Below the pieces are notes generated by a model. It saw only the letters and a program-made list of their open reading frames with translations. It was not told the origin of the DNA and made no database searches. DNA of 64,000 bases, taken from the NCBI GenBank assembly GCA_948567375.1, contig OX419760.1:40424001-40488000 (forward strand). Reading direction: 5' to 3'. Positions 10,787-22,860 of this stretch are shown here, in pieces. The number at the start of each line of letters is the position of its first letter. Position 1 is the stretch's first letter. The position numbers and the translations under genes are program-made. Origin of the DNA: Lunularia cruciata (lineage: Eukaryota > Streptophyta > Marchantiopsida > Lunulariales > Lunulariaceae).

Positions 10787-11030
10787 CAAGTAGACCAATG
10801 GGCTCAATCAGTCCAATCATTCATTCTTTCCATTAATTCATTCCTCTTTGCTTTTAGCTGTAGAGCAAGTACAGTAAGGCCCATCAGAAGATTAAGTCGG
10901 TGTATGTATGTGTGTCCAGACTCAAGTAGACCATCTGGCTCAACTGAGAAGCAGTCCAATCATTCATTTATTTTTTCAGGAGTTCATTCTTTCATTTGCA
11001 GTAAGCTGCAGAGCAAGTACAGTAGGCAGA
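10787..11030. repeat. Two-copy direct repeat, period about 136 bp
   Basis: CAAGTAGACCA at 10,787 recurs at 10,923, each followed by 'cagtccaatcattcatt' and 'agctg(c/t)agagcaagtacagta'. The copies are imperfect. The stretch 10,503-10,786 before it is the hydrolase A 3' flank, where I see nothing else. Confidence 0.7.
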
Positions 11031-11900
11031 CCAGTTAGATTTTTCAGCTGTATATTGTGGAGATCTGGAATAAGCAGAGGAGAACGTGAATATCACCAAA
11101 GGTGAGAACCGTTCAGCTCATTTGATATACAGATTGCTACGAAATTGAAGTGCATTACATCCTCAAATTCGGTCACGGACGAACTTAATCTTCTCTCGGA
11201 ACTTAGTCTTCCGTATTGCTATGACATTCTACTGCAAGGAAAAGTTTGGCTTTTCAGATCTCAATACTTATGTTCCAAAGTGTAGGATTCGGCGATTGTT
11301 TCTTAGAGGGCCACTGCAAGAAAACGGAGATACTCCACATCGGTTTTGAATAAAGGCGCGTCAGGTGTCCCGTGAAATCTAGTACTCTGTAAACGACTGA
11401 AGTATCGATCAGAACTATGATCAATGGTGCGTTTCGGAGCCCTGTTGCGAAACCGTGAAATTTAGTACCCTGTAAACTCCTCTGAAGTGTCTATCATTGG
11501 TGTGCCTTAGAGCAGTGTCTCTGATCAACATTTCAAACTCCACTGAACTATCGAAGATCACTCGTGTGCTTCTGAACTACACTCAGGTTGGACAGGATAC
11601 ACATTAATATGGGGTCTGGTTACGATGTGTAAAAGACAGAATCCGTCCGACAGTTGAGTCGATTATATCCCCCGTTGGTTTGATATACATGATTACGAGA
11701 TCTGATTACGATGCGTAAACACATAATCCGTCCTACAGTTGGGACGACTTTATCCAAGTCTGCAATTTGCTGATGAATTCATTGATTTCCGTCTAAAACT
11801 TCTCCATTTATTTTCGTCTCTTTCGACGATTTTATAATTCACGGTAGAGCTGTGAGTCTATAAGAAGGGATACTCGAATTTTGACCAGAAGAAGCAACGC
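11031..11900. repeat. Block W, segment A first copy
   Basis: Shares order and sequence with 12,829-13,800, 16,844-17,100 and 44,196-45,500. Landmarks include 'gacgaacttaatcttct', 'aaatctagtaccttgtaaac', and 'gatctggttacgatgtg' with a following 'ccgtcctacagttg'. No coding frame is supported. Elsewhere W leads directly into the LINE 5' monomers; here it leads into block V. Confidence 0.6.
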
Positions 11901-11904
11901 TCAT

Positions 11905-12490
11905 AGCCCCATCGGGTGTTTATTTAGCCTTGGTAGAAAGATTGATTACAATCAGATCAGTGTCGATTTCGGGAAGGGCCTACACCAAATCCAAACAAAC
12001 CAATCTTGTTAAGAGAAACTTCCCAAGGGAACAAAAAGGTGACTTCAGCACAGAAACTACCGTGTTGGCAATTCGCTTAACAAAACCAATTCCTACCACT
12101 TTCGTTATTATTCGATGTTTTAAACCTCCTGACTTTCGCGTTGATGTGGTAGTATAGGTTGGTGGGTCTCGTCATCCATTTGGATCTGCATACATATGTG
12201 GTAATTACTCTGAAACGCACAAATCTACCTCAGAGTCAAGCTAAAACAAATTGAATCCAATCTCATCGGGATACAACAAAGAACAAAGAAGTCGAACAAA
12301 ATTCGACACTGGGAGGGTAGAGTTATCCGAGACGATGCGCGGCCCGGCTTTTGACACCAGGACACACCTCTTTAACGCTATGCCCAAAGCACCACTAGTT
12401 ATCCACTCAATATGTTATATATATGGCAGAATCAGTTGAACGCAAGGAAAACTAAATATTGATGCCATCCATATTTGGATGTTCCACGAA
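11905..12490. repeat. Block V, segment A copy
   Basis: Begins around GCCCCATCGGGTGTT and ends around CATATTTGGATG. Homologous blocks lie at 22,440-22,860 and 57,176-57,700, where V overlaps the 3' end of the hydrolase genes on the minus strand. In this copy V is not followed by hydrolase sequence but by a second part of X. Confidence 0.65.
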
Positions 12491-12497
12491 TAATCAT

Positions 12498-12828
12498 CGT
12501 TTAGTACATTGAGCGACTCTTGCAGAGCGGCCAAAGCTTTGCGACAATCTGAACCAAAACTTGAACAAAAGCCGCTACTTCACGATATTGTGACAATCCT
12601 AGGTTTAAACTACCGCATACTTGCACCTATCTCTAACACATTTGCCGAGTTTACATGGAACGAGAGACATTGTTCATGGACAAATCCACCAAGCCGTGAC
12701 TACAGTGCAGAGTACGAACTCTACAGCCGTAAATACGTAAACCCTGCATCTGAAGATCGTCCCAGCTGTATTGTGGGGTAATTGTTATCCGGTAGCAAAA
12801 TCCCCTCAAGCACTAATAGCGCATGTTG
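12498..12828. repeat. Partial third copy of block X
   Basis: Matches 5,890-6,225, including the frame around ISNTFAEFTWNE and its stop at 12,781. It is more similar to the 6 kb copy than to the 48 kb copy and retains most CpG sites. Confidence 0.75.
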
Positions 12829-13598
12829 CATAAAGAAGAACCTTGTAAAAGGCATTTATGGATTTCCAGATTCTCCATATTGATTTTGGACATGACATCT
12901 AGTACCTTGTAAACCACTGCACTATGGTCGTCGATCAGAACAGAAAGGCGACTATATAGGATAACAAGCGACTCCATAGAATAACAAGAAGGAGAAGAAT
13001 ACCCCATCAATCTGGACAAAGATGAAATATAACAGGTAAGATGGGGCTAAACTCCAATATTATCGATATGAGAAATTTTGGTTACAACACCTAAGATAAC
13101 ACCTAAGATATCAAGGTAATGTAAATAACATGATCTATATATTATATTATTGAAACATTCATCTAAATCATATGATCTAGGTATTATTGGAACATCACCT
13201 ACCCTGTGTGATTGTTTCTTTTATGATTACACTAACTAATGTTCTTTGTCCTGTAATGGACATATTCTATAGTCTATCTAAAATATTTACAAGTAGAAAA
13301 GTAAAAATAATACCTCTCCTACACTCCCTAACGCTAACGAATGTGTCAAATGACAAATGCATTCATAACTCTTTGTATTTCCAAGGAGTTATATTAACCA
13401 GAACTATGATCTCCAGAGCAAAGACTAGTACCGTGGAAACTCCTCTTAAAGTCGACGAATCTGGTATGCTTCGGAGCAGTGTCGCTGAGCAACACTTCAA
13501 ACTTGTTTGAACTGTCGAAGATCACTAATGTGTTTCGGAACAACACTCATGTTTGGACAGGATGCACATTTATATGTGATCTGGTTACGATGTGTAAA
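12829..13598. repeat. Block W, second copy
   Basis: Collinear with 44,550-45,330 in segment B, including 'aggataacaagcgactccata' and 'tcacctaccctgtgtgattg'. It runs without break into the LINE-associated W portion at 13,599. Confidence 0.7.
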
Positions 13599-15460
13599 GA
13601 CGGAGTCCGTCCTACAGTTGAGTCGATTGGATGCCCTGTTGGGTTGATACACATTAATACCAGATCTGGTTACGATGTGCAAACACATAATCTGTCCTAC
13701 AGTTGTACTGTATCCCCCGCAGGCTTGAAAAATCTGTATATTTCCTAATGAATTCACTGATTTCCGTCTGAAACTTTCATAAATATTCATTCAGGGACGT
13801 CGCGTAAGAGGCGGTGGGTTTATAAGAAAGAATCATTTAAATTTCGCCTGGGAACTTAAATATTGAAATTGAAAAGCTAAACTCGCAGTAAGGAAATGAT
13901 CTCGAGACCACGGAAGATAGAAATCTGACACACGAACAACTGCCGGAGTGACCGAACATTTAATTGCTCCATGTTGGTACGTAATACCACACGAGTTCGT
14001 TATTTCTACACTGTTACTTCCGGTTGCTATGTCTCGTACTAAGGGCGACTACTTTGTCTAGTGCCGACTATTGGTTTATCGTGACCACTCATAGTGTCAA
14101 ACTGTTCAAACTTACTCTATCGCCTCTTCGAACCTATTCATTCAGTGAGTTATAAACCGAGAACTCTGAACCCCAAGCGAAGATCCGTGATAGATCTCTA
14201 AAACTATTGCCGGTCTGACCAAGCTGGTCGTCGATATCCGGAGTAGTGTCGAAAAGTAAGCAAAGAGAACAAAATCAGATCTTCATGCAACTCGGGAAGT
14301 TCAATAGAACTAATATTTATTTAGCTGGACTAATTTCTAATTGCCTTAAATTTAGTTCCATTGCTTTGAATCTAGTTTCTATAAAACGAGAGGGGATAGG
14401 GATAAGGGAACGAGAGGGGATAGGGAGAGGGGAATGGGGGAGAGAGAGGAATGAGGTATATTCTAGAAGGGGGGGGGGGGGCAGAGGGCTCATTTGTATA
14501 TATCTAAGGAGGGAATATTGTATTTTTTTTGTTTACATTTTTTTTTGCATTGGTATCTAGATTGAATAGTAGAGTTTTCATTTGGATATATCACATGAGT
14601 GAATAATGTATTTTGTTTGTTATTTTTCAATTTTGGTTCCATTTGTATCTAGATGTAAAAATATGGAAAACTCATTAAAAAGTAATGAATACTTTTAGAA
14701 TCAGTAAGGTTTATTTCACACTGAGAATGATGGGTTGAGAATTTTTATTTATAATCTATTTCTATTAATGTTTGAGTTCTATAGAAATTTAATTCAAAAA
14801 GTTTTGAGATAAAAATTGAAAATTATAAAAGGATATAGTTTTTGAATTTGGAAATATTGTATTTATTTATGTGAGTTAGGATGTGAGGGGTTGTGATTTG
14901 TAAATATGGAGAGATATAGAGAAGAACATCATATGTGATGATTGTTATTTTTATGCTGGCCATGGTTGCACTTCCCCATGTGGGGCCGCTCAGAGCGGCT
15001 TGGGTCACACCATGCTTGGTATATCATCCATGTTTTACCTCACCAGGGGTAAAGAACTATGTTTGATAGATGTACAAGTATTATAATTTGACCACTTGAG
15101 ATACTCACATGAAGCAAGCAACCACATCACATACTTGAGATTACATACATTTGCTCTATCTCTTTGTTGACCGTTCCAGGGATACCAATCTAGTTTTGAG
15201 ACTGGTTAGCATCTCAGGCAGTAAAGAGAAGTAAATCAGATCTTTCTGAAACTCTGGAAGTTCAGTAGAACTAATACTTGTTTAGTTGGACTAGTTTCTA
15301 ATTGCATTAAATTTAGTTCCATTTCCTTGAATTTAGTTTCTATAAAAAGAGAGGGGAGAGAGAGAGATGGGAACATGAACATGAGAGAGAGAGAAGGGGA
15401 AGGTGGGAGAGAGAGAGAATGGAGGCACCGTATGAAAGGATATTCTAGAGTTGTGGAGAG

Positions 15461-15463
<3 letters not shown>

Positions 15464-15507
<44 letters not shown>
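15464..15507. repeat. (TA)n microsatellite
   Basis: About 44 bp of uninterrupted TA within the second LINE 5' monomer. The corresponding place in the other unit (about 18,765) has only 'ttgtatatatcac', so the array expanded in this copy. Confidence 0.95.
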
Positions 15508-15510
<3 letters not shown>

Positions 15511-16069
15511 ATGAGTGAATATTATATTCTATTTATTTTTCAATTTTGGTTCCATTGGTACCTAGATTGAAATATATGGAGAATCTATTAGAAAGTTATG
15601 ATACTTTTAGGTGTTTTTAGTGTTTATTTCACATTGAGAGTGATGGTTTGAGAATTTCAATTTGTAATCTCTTTGTATTCATGCTTGAGTTCCATGGGAA
15701 TTTAGTTTAAACATTTTTGAGATATAAATGGAAAGTTATGAGAGTTTATAATTTTTATGATTTAGAGGGATTGTATTAACTCATGTGACTTAGGATGTGA
15801 GAATTTGTGGATTTGTAGGTATGGGAAAATATAGAGAGGAGCATCGTGCGTTACAATCATTATTTTTGTGCTAGCCATGGCTCCACTTCCCATGTAGGGC
15901 CTCCGAGAGTGGCTCAAGCCACACCATGCTTGATATATCAATGACAGTTCACCTTGCAAGGGGTAAACATCCCTGTGGGAAGGATGCACAAGGACTATGA
16001 TTAAGCCACTACTAACGTGAGTTGAGCAACCACTACTATAATGGTGACACTCGAGATTAAGCACACGTC

Positions 16070-16843
16070 CTTCCTTTTGTTGATTGTTCCAAGGATATCG
16101 ATCAAGTTGTGGATGTGGTTAGCATCTCAAATGGATTGTATCTTAGGGTTATTTGATACTAGTTTTCCATATCCATGTTTATTCCATAAGCTATACCATA
16201 CACTCCATGATGAGGCTAGATAGGCTTTTCACATACATCTGGATTGTTTGGCATGTGATCCCATGGACAAGTTAGCATGGTTCTTATTCCTCTTACTCAC
16301 TCAATGATGTATTTGGTATGCTAGAGGGGGATGTGTGGGCCCTAAAGAGGTGGCTACTGGGTTTGATCAATTCTGAGTGGTGGATTGGGGTACCCAGCAA
16401 GAGAAGTCAGTTAGGGCTACATGTTTTAGGAGATATATTTTCTACACATGATATCATAGAGTCCACTCTATTAAGACAATGTAGGACATTGAGTCCAAAT
16501 GGAGAGTTAAGTAGAGTAGCACAAGCATTACACCCTTTGTCTATAGCCATTCCTACTGATGATACTATCTCTATGCTCACTATATCCTATGATAAGAGAG
16601 GGGATATCATTAAAGATTTTAGATTATCAACCTAAGTAGCTTTTATGTCTTGATAGGTCACTTTTGCACAAGTGTTTGTATTGCACTTTGCCTCTCCTCA
16701 AGAGGCTTGTAAGAGATGGTATATGATCATCTTAGAGATTACTTTCAAGCCGATATCCCTTCAAGTGGATTTACCAAGCTATTTTAGGTGGATGTAGTAG
16801 TAGTAAAGGTAAATATTCCTACATCAATTAGTTGGGTGTGAGG
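16070..16843 (+). pseudogene. LINE-like body, pre-RT region (copy 1)
   Basis: Contains, in shifting frames, the segments ...HSMMRLDR, LHVLGD, FYVLIGHF and the SGFTKLF...IPTSISWV stretch that precede the RT domain in this non-LTR family. Frames are broken repeatedly. The copy stops at 16,843, where tandem unit 2 begins with W sequence, so it has no RT. Confidence 0.6.
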
Positions 16844-19800
16844 GACGGAGTCCGTCCTACAGTTGAGTCGATTGGATGCCCTGTTGGGTTGATACACATT
16901 AATACCAGATCTGGTTACGATGTGCAAACACATAATCTGTCCTACAGTTGTACTGTATCCCCCGCAGGCTTGAAAAATCTGTATATTTCCTAATGAATTC
17001 ACTGATTTCCGTCTGAAACTTTCATAAATATTCATTCAGGGACGTCGCGTAAGAGGCGGTGGGTTTATAAGAAAGAATCATTTAATTTTCGCCTGGGAAC
17101 TTAAATATTGAAATTGAAGAGCTAAACTCGCAATAAGGAAATGCTCTCGAGACCACGGTAGATAGAAATCTGACACATCTGCCGGACTGACCAAACATTT
17201 AATTGCTCCATGTTTGTAAGTAATACCACACGAGTTCGTTATTTCTACACTGTTTGTCCGGTTGCTATGTCTCGGATTTAGGGCGACTATTTTGTCTAGT
17301 GCCGACTATTGGTTTATCGTGACCACTCATAGTGTCAAACTGTCCAAACTTATTGTATCGCCTCTTCGAACCTATTCATTCAGTCAGTTATAAAGTGAGT
17401 ACTCTGAACCCGAAGCGAAGATCCGTTATAGGCCTCGAAAACTATTGCCGGTCTGACCAAGCTGTTCGTCGACATCCAGCTTGAGTAGTGTCGAAAAGTA
17501 AAGAGAAGCAAATCAGATATTCTTGCAACTCGGGAAGTTCAATAGAACTAATATTTGTTTAGCTGGACTAGTTTCTAATTGCCTTAAATTTAGTTCTATT
17601 GCGTTGAATTTAGTTTCTATAAAACGAGAGGGGATAGAGATAAGGGAATGAGAGGGGATAGGGAGAGGGGAATGGGAGAGAGAGAGAGAAAGGAGGTATC
17701 GAATGAAAGGATATTCTAGAGGGGTAGAGAGTTCATTTGTATATATCAAATGAGGAATATTGTGTTTTGTTTTGTTTTCTTTCAATTTTTATTCCATTTT
17801 TGTTCTATTGGTATCTAGATTGAAGACTAGAGTGTTCATTTGGATATATCACATGAATGAATAGTTTGTTTTTTATTATTATTTTGGTTCCATTTGTATC
17901 CAGATGGAAGAATTTGGAAAACTCATTAGAAAGTTATGAATACTTTTAGAATTTGTAAGGTTTACTTCACATTGAGAATGATGAATTGAGAATTTTTATT
18001 TATAATCTATTGCTATTCATGTTTGAGTTCCATAGAAATTTAATTTAATAAATATTGAGATAAATTTGAAAATTATAAGAGTATAGAAGTTTTTGAGTTT
18101 GGAAATATTTTATTTTTATTTATTTGAGTTGGGATGCTAGAGGTTGTGATTTGTAAATATGGAGAGATATAGAGAAGAACATCATGTTATGATTGTGATG
18201 ATTGTTATTCTTATGCTTGCCATGGTTACACTTCTTTATGTGGGGCTACTCAGAGCGGCTTGGGTCACACCATGCTTGGTCTGACATCTACGCTTTACCT
18301 CACCAAGGGTTTAGGGTTATGTCAGATAGATGTACAAGGACTATAATTTGACCACTTGAGATACTCACACAAGATGAAGAATCATATCGACTATGATGAT
18401 ACTTGAGATTACATACTTTTGCTCTATCTCTTTATTCACAATTTGAGGGATACCATTCTAGTCTTGAGATTGGTTAGCATCTCAAGCAGGTCTATATCCA
18501 GTAGGAATAGTGTTGAAAATTAAGTAAAGAGAAGTAAATCAGATCTTCCTAAAACTCAGAAATTTCAAGAGAACTAATACTTGTTTAGTTGGACTAGTTT
18601 CTAATTGCATTAAATTTAGTTTCATTACCTTGAATTTAGTTTCTATAAAAAGAGAGGGGAGAGAGAGTGGGAACGGGAACTGGAGTGAGAGAAGGGGAAG
18701 GCCGGGGGGGGGGGAGAATGGAGGCAACGTATGAAAGGATATTCTAGAGTTGTGGAGAGCTCACTTGTATATATCACATGAGTGAATAATATATTCTATT
18801 TAATTTTCAATTTTGGTTCCATTGGTACCTAGATTGAAGTATATGGAGAATCTATTAGAAATTTATGAATATTTTTAGGGGTTTTTAGTTATTATTCCAC
18901 ATTGAGAGTGACGGTTTGAGAGTTTTCATTTCTAATCTTTGTGTATTCATGCTTGAGTTCCATTGGAACTTAGTTAAAACAATTTTGAGATATAAATGGA
19001 AACTTAGGAGAGTTTGTAGTTTTTAGGATTTGGAGGGATTGTATTTACTCATGGGACTTGGGATGTGAGGGTTTGTGGTTTTGTAGGTATGGGGAAATTT
19101 AGAGAGGAGCATTGTGTGTTACAAAAATAATCTTTGTGCTAGCCATAGCTACACTTCACCATGTGTGGCCTCCAAGAGCGGCTCGAGACACACCATGCTT
19201 GATATATCATCAACACTTTGCAAGGGGTAAACATCCATATGAGAAGGATGCACAAGGATTATGATTAGGACACTACTCACATGAGTTGAGCAACCACAAC
19301 TATAATGGTGACACTCAAGAGTACACACACTTCCTTCATTTTGTTCATTTTGTTCCAAGTATATCAATCAAGTTGTGGATGTGGTTAGCATCTCAAGTGG
19401 GTAGTATCTTTGGGTTATTTGAGACTAGTTTTCCATATCCATGTCTATTCCATAAGCTATACCATACACTCCATGATGAGGCTAGATAGGCTTTTCAAAA
19501 ATAGTTAGATTATTTGGCATGTGATCCCTTGGAGAAGTTAACATGGTTCTTATTCCTCTTACTCACTCAATGATGTATTCGTTATGCTAGAGGGGGACTT
19601 GTGGGCCCTAGAGAGGTGGCTATTAGGTTTTTTCAATTTTGAGTGGTGGATGGGGTACCTTGCAAGAGAATTAAGTTAGGGCTATATGTTTTAGGAGATA
19701 GATTTTGCCACAAGATATCATAAATTCCACTCTATTATGACAATGTAGGACATTGAGTCCAAAGGGAGAGTTTAGTAGAGTAGCACAAGCACTTCACCCT

Positions 19801-22190
19801 TTGTCTATGGCTAGTCCCACTTATGAGACAATCTCTTCCCTATGCTCACTATAGCCTATGAGAGGAGAGGGGATACCATTAAAGATCTTAGATTCTCAAC
19901 CTAAGTAGTTTTTATGTCTTCATAGGTCTCTTTTTGCACAAGTGTTTTGTATTGCACTTCACCTCTCCTCAACAGACTTGTAAGAGATTGCATATGAACA
20001 TCTTAGAGATTACTTTCGGTCAGATGATCCTTCAAGTGGATTTAACAAGCTATTTTAGGTGGACGTAGTAGTAGTAAGGGTAAATATTCCTACATCAATT
20101 AGTCGAGTGTGAGGGACTAGTCTACTTCTCATGATGGAGAAAAGTAATAGGCATTAGACCAATTGCTATTGAAGAGATCTTTTTGTGTTTGGTTAGCCAG
20201 ACCATTTTCCTTTAGCATCACTCATCCATTGGGAGTAGCTACACTTGGAGGTTGTGAGACTATTTCCTTAAGCATCAGTGCACTCTTATATATTCATCCA
20301 GAGTGGCTTGTCCTACAGTTGGATGTCGAGAATATTTTTAATAGCTTTGCTTGGGCACCCATCTTTAGAGAGTTTAGGGAGGTTGGTGGATCCTTGTTCA
20401 GTCTTATTCCTTTTGTATGATCATTCTATGGCCCTCTTGCTTCCAGTTAATACAAGCATGGGTGGTCACACAAGGGAGTCACCATCTTGGAGTCAGATGG
20501 GTGTATACAACAAGAAGATCTATTAGGGGGACCTTTGTTTGCCATGGCACACTTTAGAGCTCTCTTATCTACTACTTTCGCTATGCAAGATTGTGTATTT
20601 CTCTCCTTGATAGACTAAACACACATTGTGGGGCCATAGATCAAATTAGGAAAGCCTATGATCATTTGACTACCAAGCTACATCTTGTAGGCTTGAGAGT
20701 TAAGGTATCAAAAGGCAGAACATGGCCCCCTTTAGGTATCCCTCCCCACCTTGAGCTTCTAGAGGGGTGTGTCACCTCTACTAATGGATTGCATATTTTT
20801 GGAGCGCCAATAGGATCAAAGAATTTTGTCCCGTGCTTCTTAGACACTACATTTGCACATGATATTCTCCATGTGGATGACCTTTAGCTACTAGAAGATC
20901 CGCAAGTGGCATTTAGTATACTCTTCTCTAGTATTGCTTGTTCATCAATTTACTTGCTCCGCATGGTTCATGCTTCCTTGACTTTCCTATCTTGTTTGAG
21001 AGCTTGTGATAAGAAGATTAAGAGTCTTTGGTGATATCATTGGACCATGGATATTTGAGTGTGTGATGGAGGATTTGGCACATAGAAAAACATCTTTACC
21101 GATCTTGTGCGGAGTGATAGGCCTATTGTCTATGGAGGAGATGACATATATAGCATTTTTGGGTAGTTATGCTCGCTTAGGACCGCTACTTTCCTCCCAT
21201 TTGGTGGTTGTTGATAGGCCAATTTTGGAGATATATGTGATTGAGGTGGAGGAGGGATCCTTTTCTTTGCAAGTGTTATTGTAATAGATGAGAGATGAGG
21301 GATGGTCTATCTCCATGAGCACAAGAGGACCTTCCATCTTTTGCTTCTCTATCATCAGATTGGACCAGAGGTTTGCAATCTTCCTTGATGGAATGATAGT
21401 GTCAGCACATGCTACATTCTCTCTTATTTGACTCATCTATCCCTTGGACCACTAGAGCACATCTTCACTCTTGCTCCGGCAAAGGTGCAAGCTCTTGAAT
21501 CCTAGCTTGACAGTGCATTAGGGCATTTTGACTTGCACCAATAATTTTCTCTCCCATGATCAGGTTCTACCCAGGTTTGGTCCAACCGTCTGCATCTTCA
21601 AATTCTTTGCAAATGACATATGTTAGAGCTTACTTATACCGGGTCCAAGATGATGATGTGACAATGGTAGATGTTATGGTTATTGACCCTATGCGTGATG
21701 TAGTTTTGGAGGGAGTGATTACTCATCCTCCTAGATGAGCAGCAAGCAGCATAGCAACATACAAGGTCTCCAAGTATAGAGATATGCAGCGATGTCACCT
21801 TTTTGTTCCTCTAGCCTTGGAGTTATCTGGAGCGATGGACACACCATTTTATATATTTGTCAAGTAGACAAGGGGAGTATAACTCTCACTCTCATACGCT
21901 ATAGCATATTTTAGACAATGGGTGTCCATTGCTCTATATATAGCATTGGTTGGTGCTATCCATAAGAGAGCACTCACTCTAGATGATATTTTTTTTATGT
22001 TCCAATAGTTTATAGACTTTATGACTTGCATGGTTCGGACATCTCACATGCGGTAGGGTAGATCTCTCATATTGATACTACTTGGGCCTAGCTCCATTTT
22101 ACCTTTTCCTCTCTCCCTTGTAGGGCTTGATGGAGTCTCCTCTATCCTTCATGTGTTCTATGAGGTAACCTTTTTCTGTAATTTTGAACG
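16844..22190 (+). mobile_element. LINE-like non-LTR retrotransposon, near full length, decayed (copy 2)
   Basis: Order: W tail 16,844-17,490, 5' monomers 17,500-18,500 and 18,510-19,340, pre-RT body 19,340-20,150, RT 20,150-21,290, and a post-RT region ending near 22,190 with the 3' end sequence 'gggcttgatgg.gtc..tcc'. About 5.3 kb. The same 3' end occurs at 26,440-27,237 and 25,648-25,740. Absence of LTRs and the RT type support a non-LTR class; the exact clade is not assigned. All frames are interrupted. Confidence 0.65.
20105..21290 (+). pseudogene. LINE reverse transcriptase remnant (copy 2)
   Basis: Recognisable RT pieces are GVATLGGCETI near 20,240, PEWLVLQLDVENIFNSF near 20,305-20,350 (first catalytic Asp in LQLDVEN), FREFREVGGSLFSLIPFV, and downstream LEDPQVAFSILF near 20,890 and FGDIIGPW near 21,030. 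The expected YADD box around 20,580 reads YAR and then shifts frame, so the catalytic pair is lost. The region is spread over all three plus frames. Confidence 0.75.
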
Positions 22191-22439
22191 AGAATTGTGA
22201 ACGGAGCCTACAACCGGTGACAGAAGCGACGTTCTTTAGAGACAGCGGTCCAGTTTAGGTGCATAACAGTAACGGATATAACCGGCCTCATCGGGAAACA
22301 TAACAAGAGTCGCACACCTATCACCCTCATATACGCTCTAGTGATATGCAATGTGGCATCCGGAATGGAGAAAGGGACCTACACTTCAAAACGTGTAACA
22401 TCGGCAGATGTTACACTCCAGGTAGGTGACCATTTCGGG

Positions 22440-22860
22440 GAGAGCCTCATGAGCATTAGAAACTACCGTGTTAGCAATTTGCTCAATTAAACCAATTCGA
22501 ACCACCATTTATTAATCGATGTTTTGAACCTCCTAAATTCCGCTTTGATGTGGCACTAATAGCCTTTCCGTTCTCATCATCCACTTGGGGGCATACATGT
22601 GCGGTAATTTCGTTGAAATCCATAAATATATCTGAGAGTCACGAAATAATAAATTGACTCCAATCTCACCAGCAAATAACAAAGAATTAAATTTGACAAT
22701 ATGAGTGATGGTTTATCCGAGACAGAACGCGGGACACACCTCTTTAGCGCTATATCAAAAGCACCACTAGTAATTAACTCCATATGTTGTATATATGGCA
22801 GAATTGGTTGAACACAATGACAACTAACTTTGATGTCATCTCATTTGGATGCAGTATATT
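22440..22860. repeat. Block V, segment B copy
   Basis: Matches 57,280-57,700 and 12,060-12,490. Its right end contains the 3' end of hydrolase B exon 3 on the minus strand. The 250 bp before it (22,191-22,439) is CpG-rich sequence with no match that I can see. Confidence 0.7.

Larger units (their letters stand above)
13599..16843 (+). repeat. Tandem duplication unit 1: W tail, two LINE 5' monomers, LINE body
   Basis: Sequence from GACGGAGTCCGTCC at 13,599 restarts at 16,844, a period of 3,245 bp. The unit holds the W tail (13,599-14,240), a first 5' monomer (14,250-15,215), a second (15,225-16,070) and the pre-RT part of a LINE body. Monomers share 'aatcagatcttc', 'gttccattgccttgaat' and a purine-rich (GAGAGG)n tract. 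The W part is nearly identical between units; the rest has diverged more. Confidence 0.75.

Noticed and set aside
14400-14482. Purine-rich GAGA and G12 tract as a regulatory element
   Set aside because: Part of the LINE 5' monomer and length-variable between copies; regulatory function cannot be supported from sequence alone.
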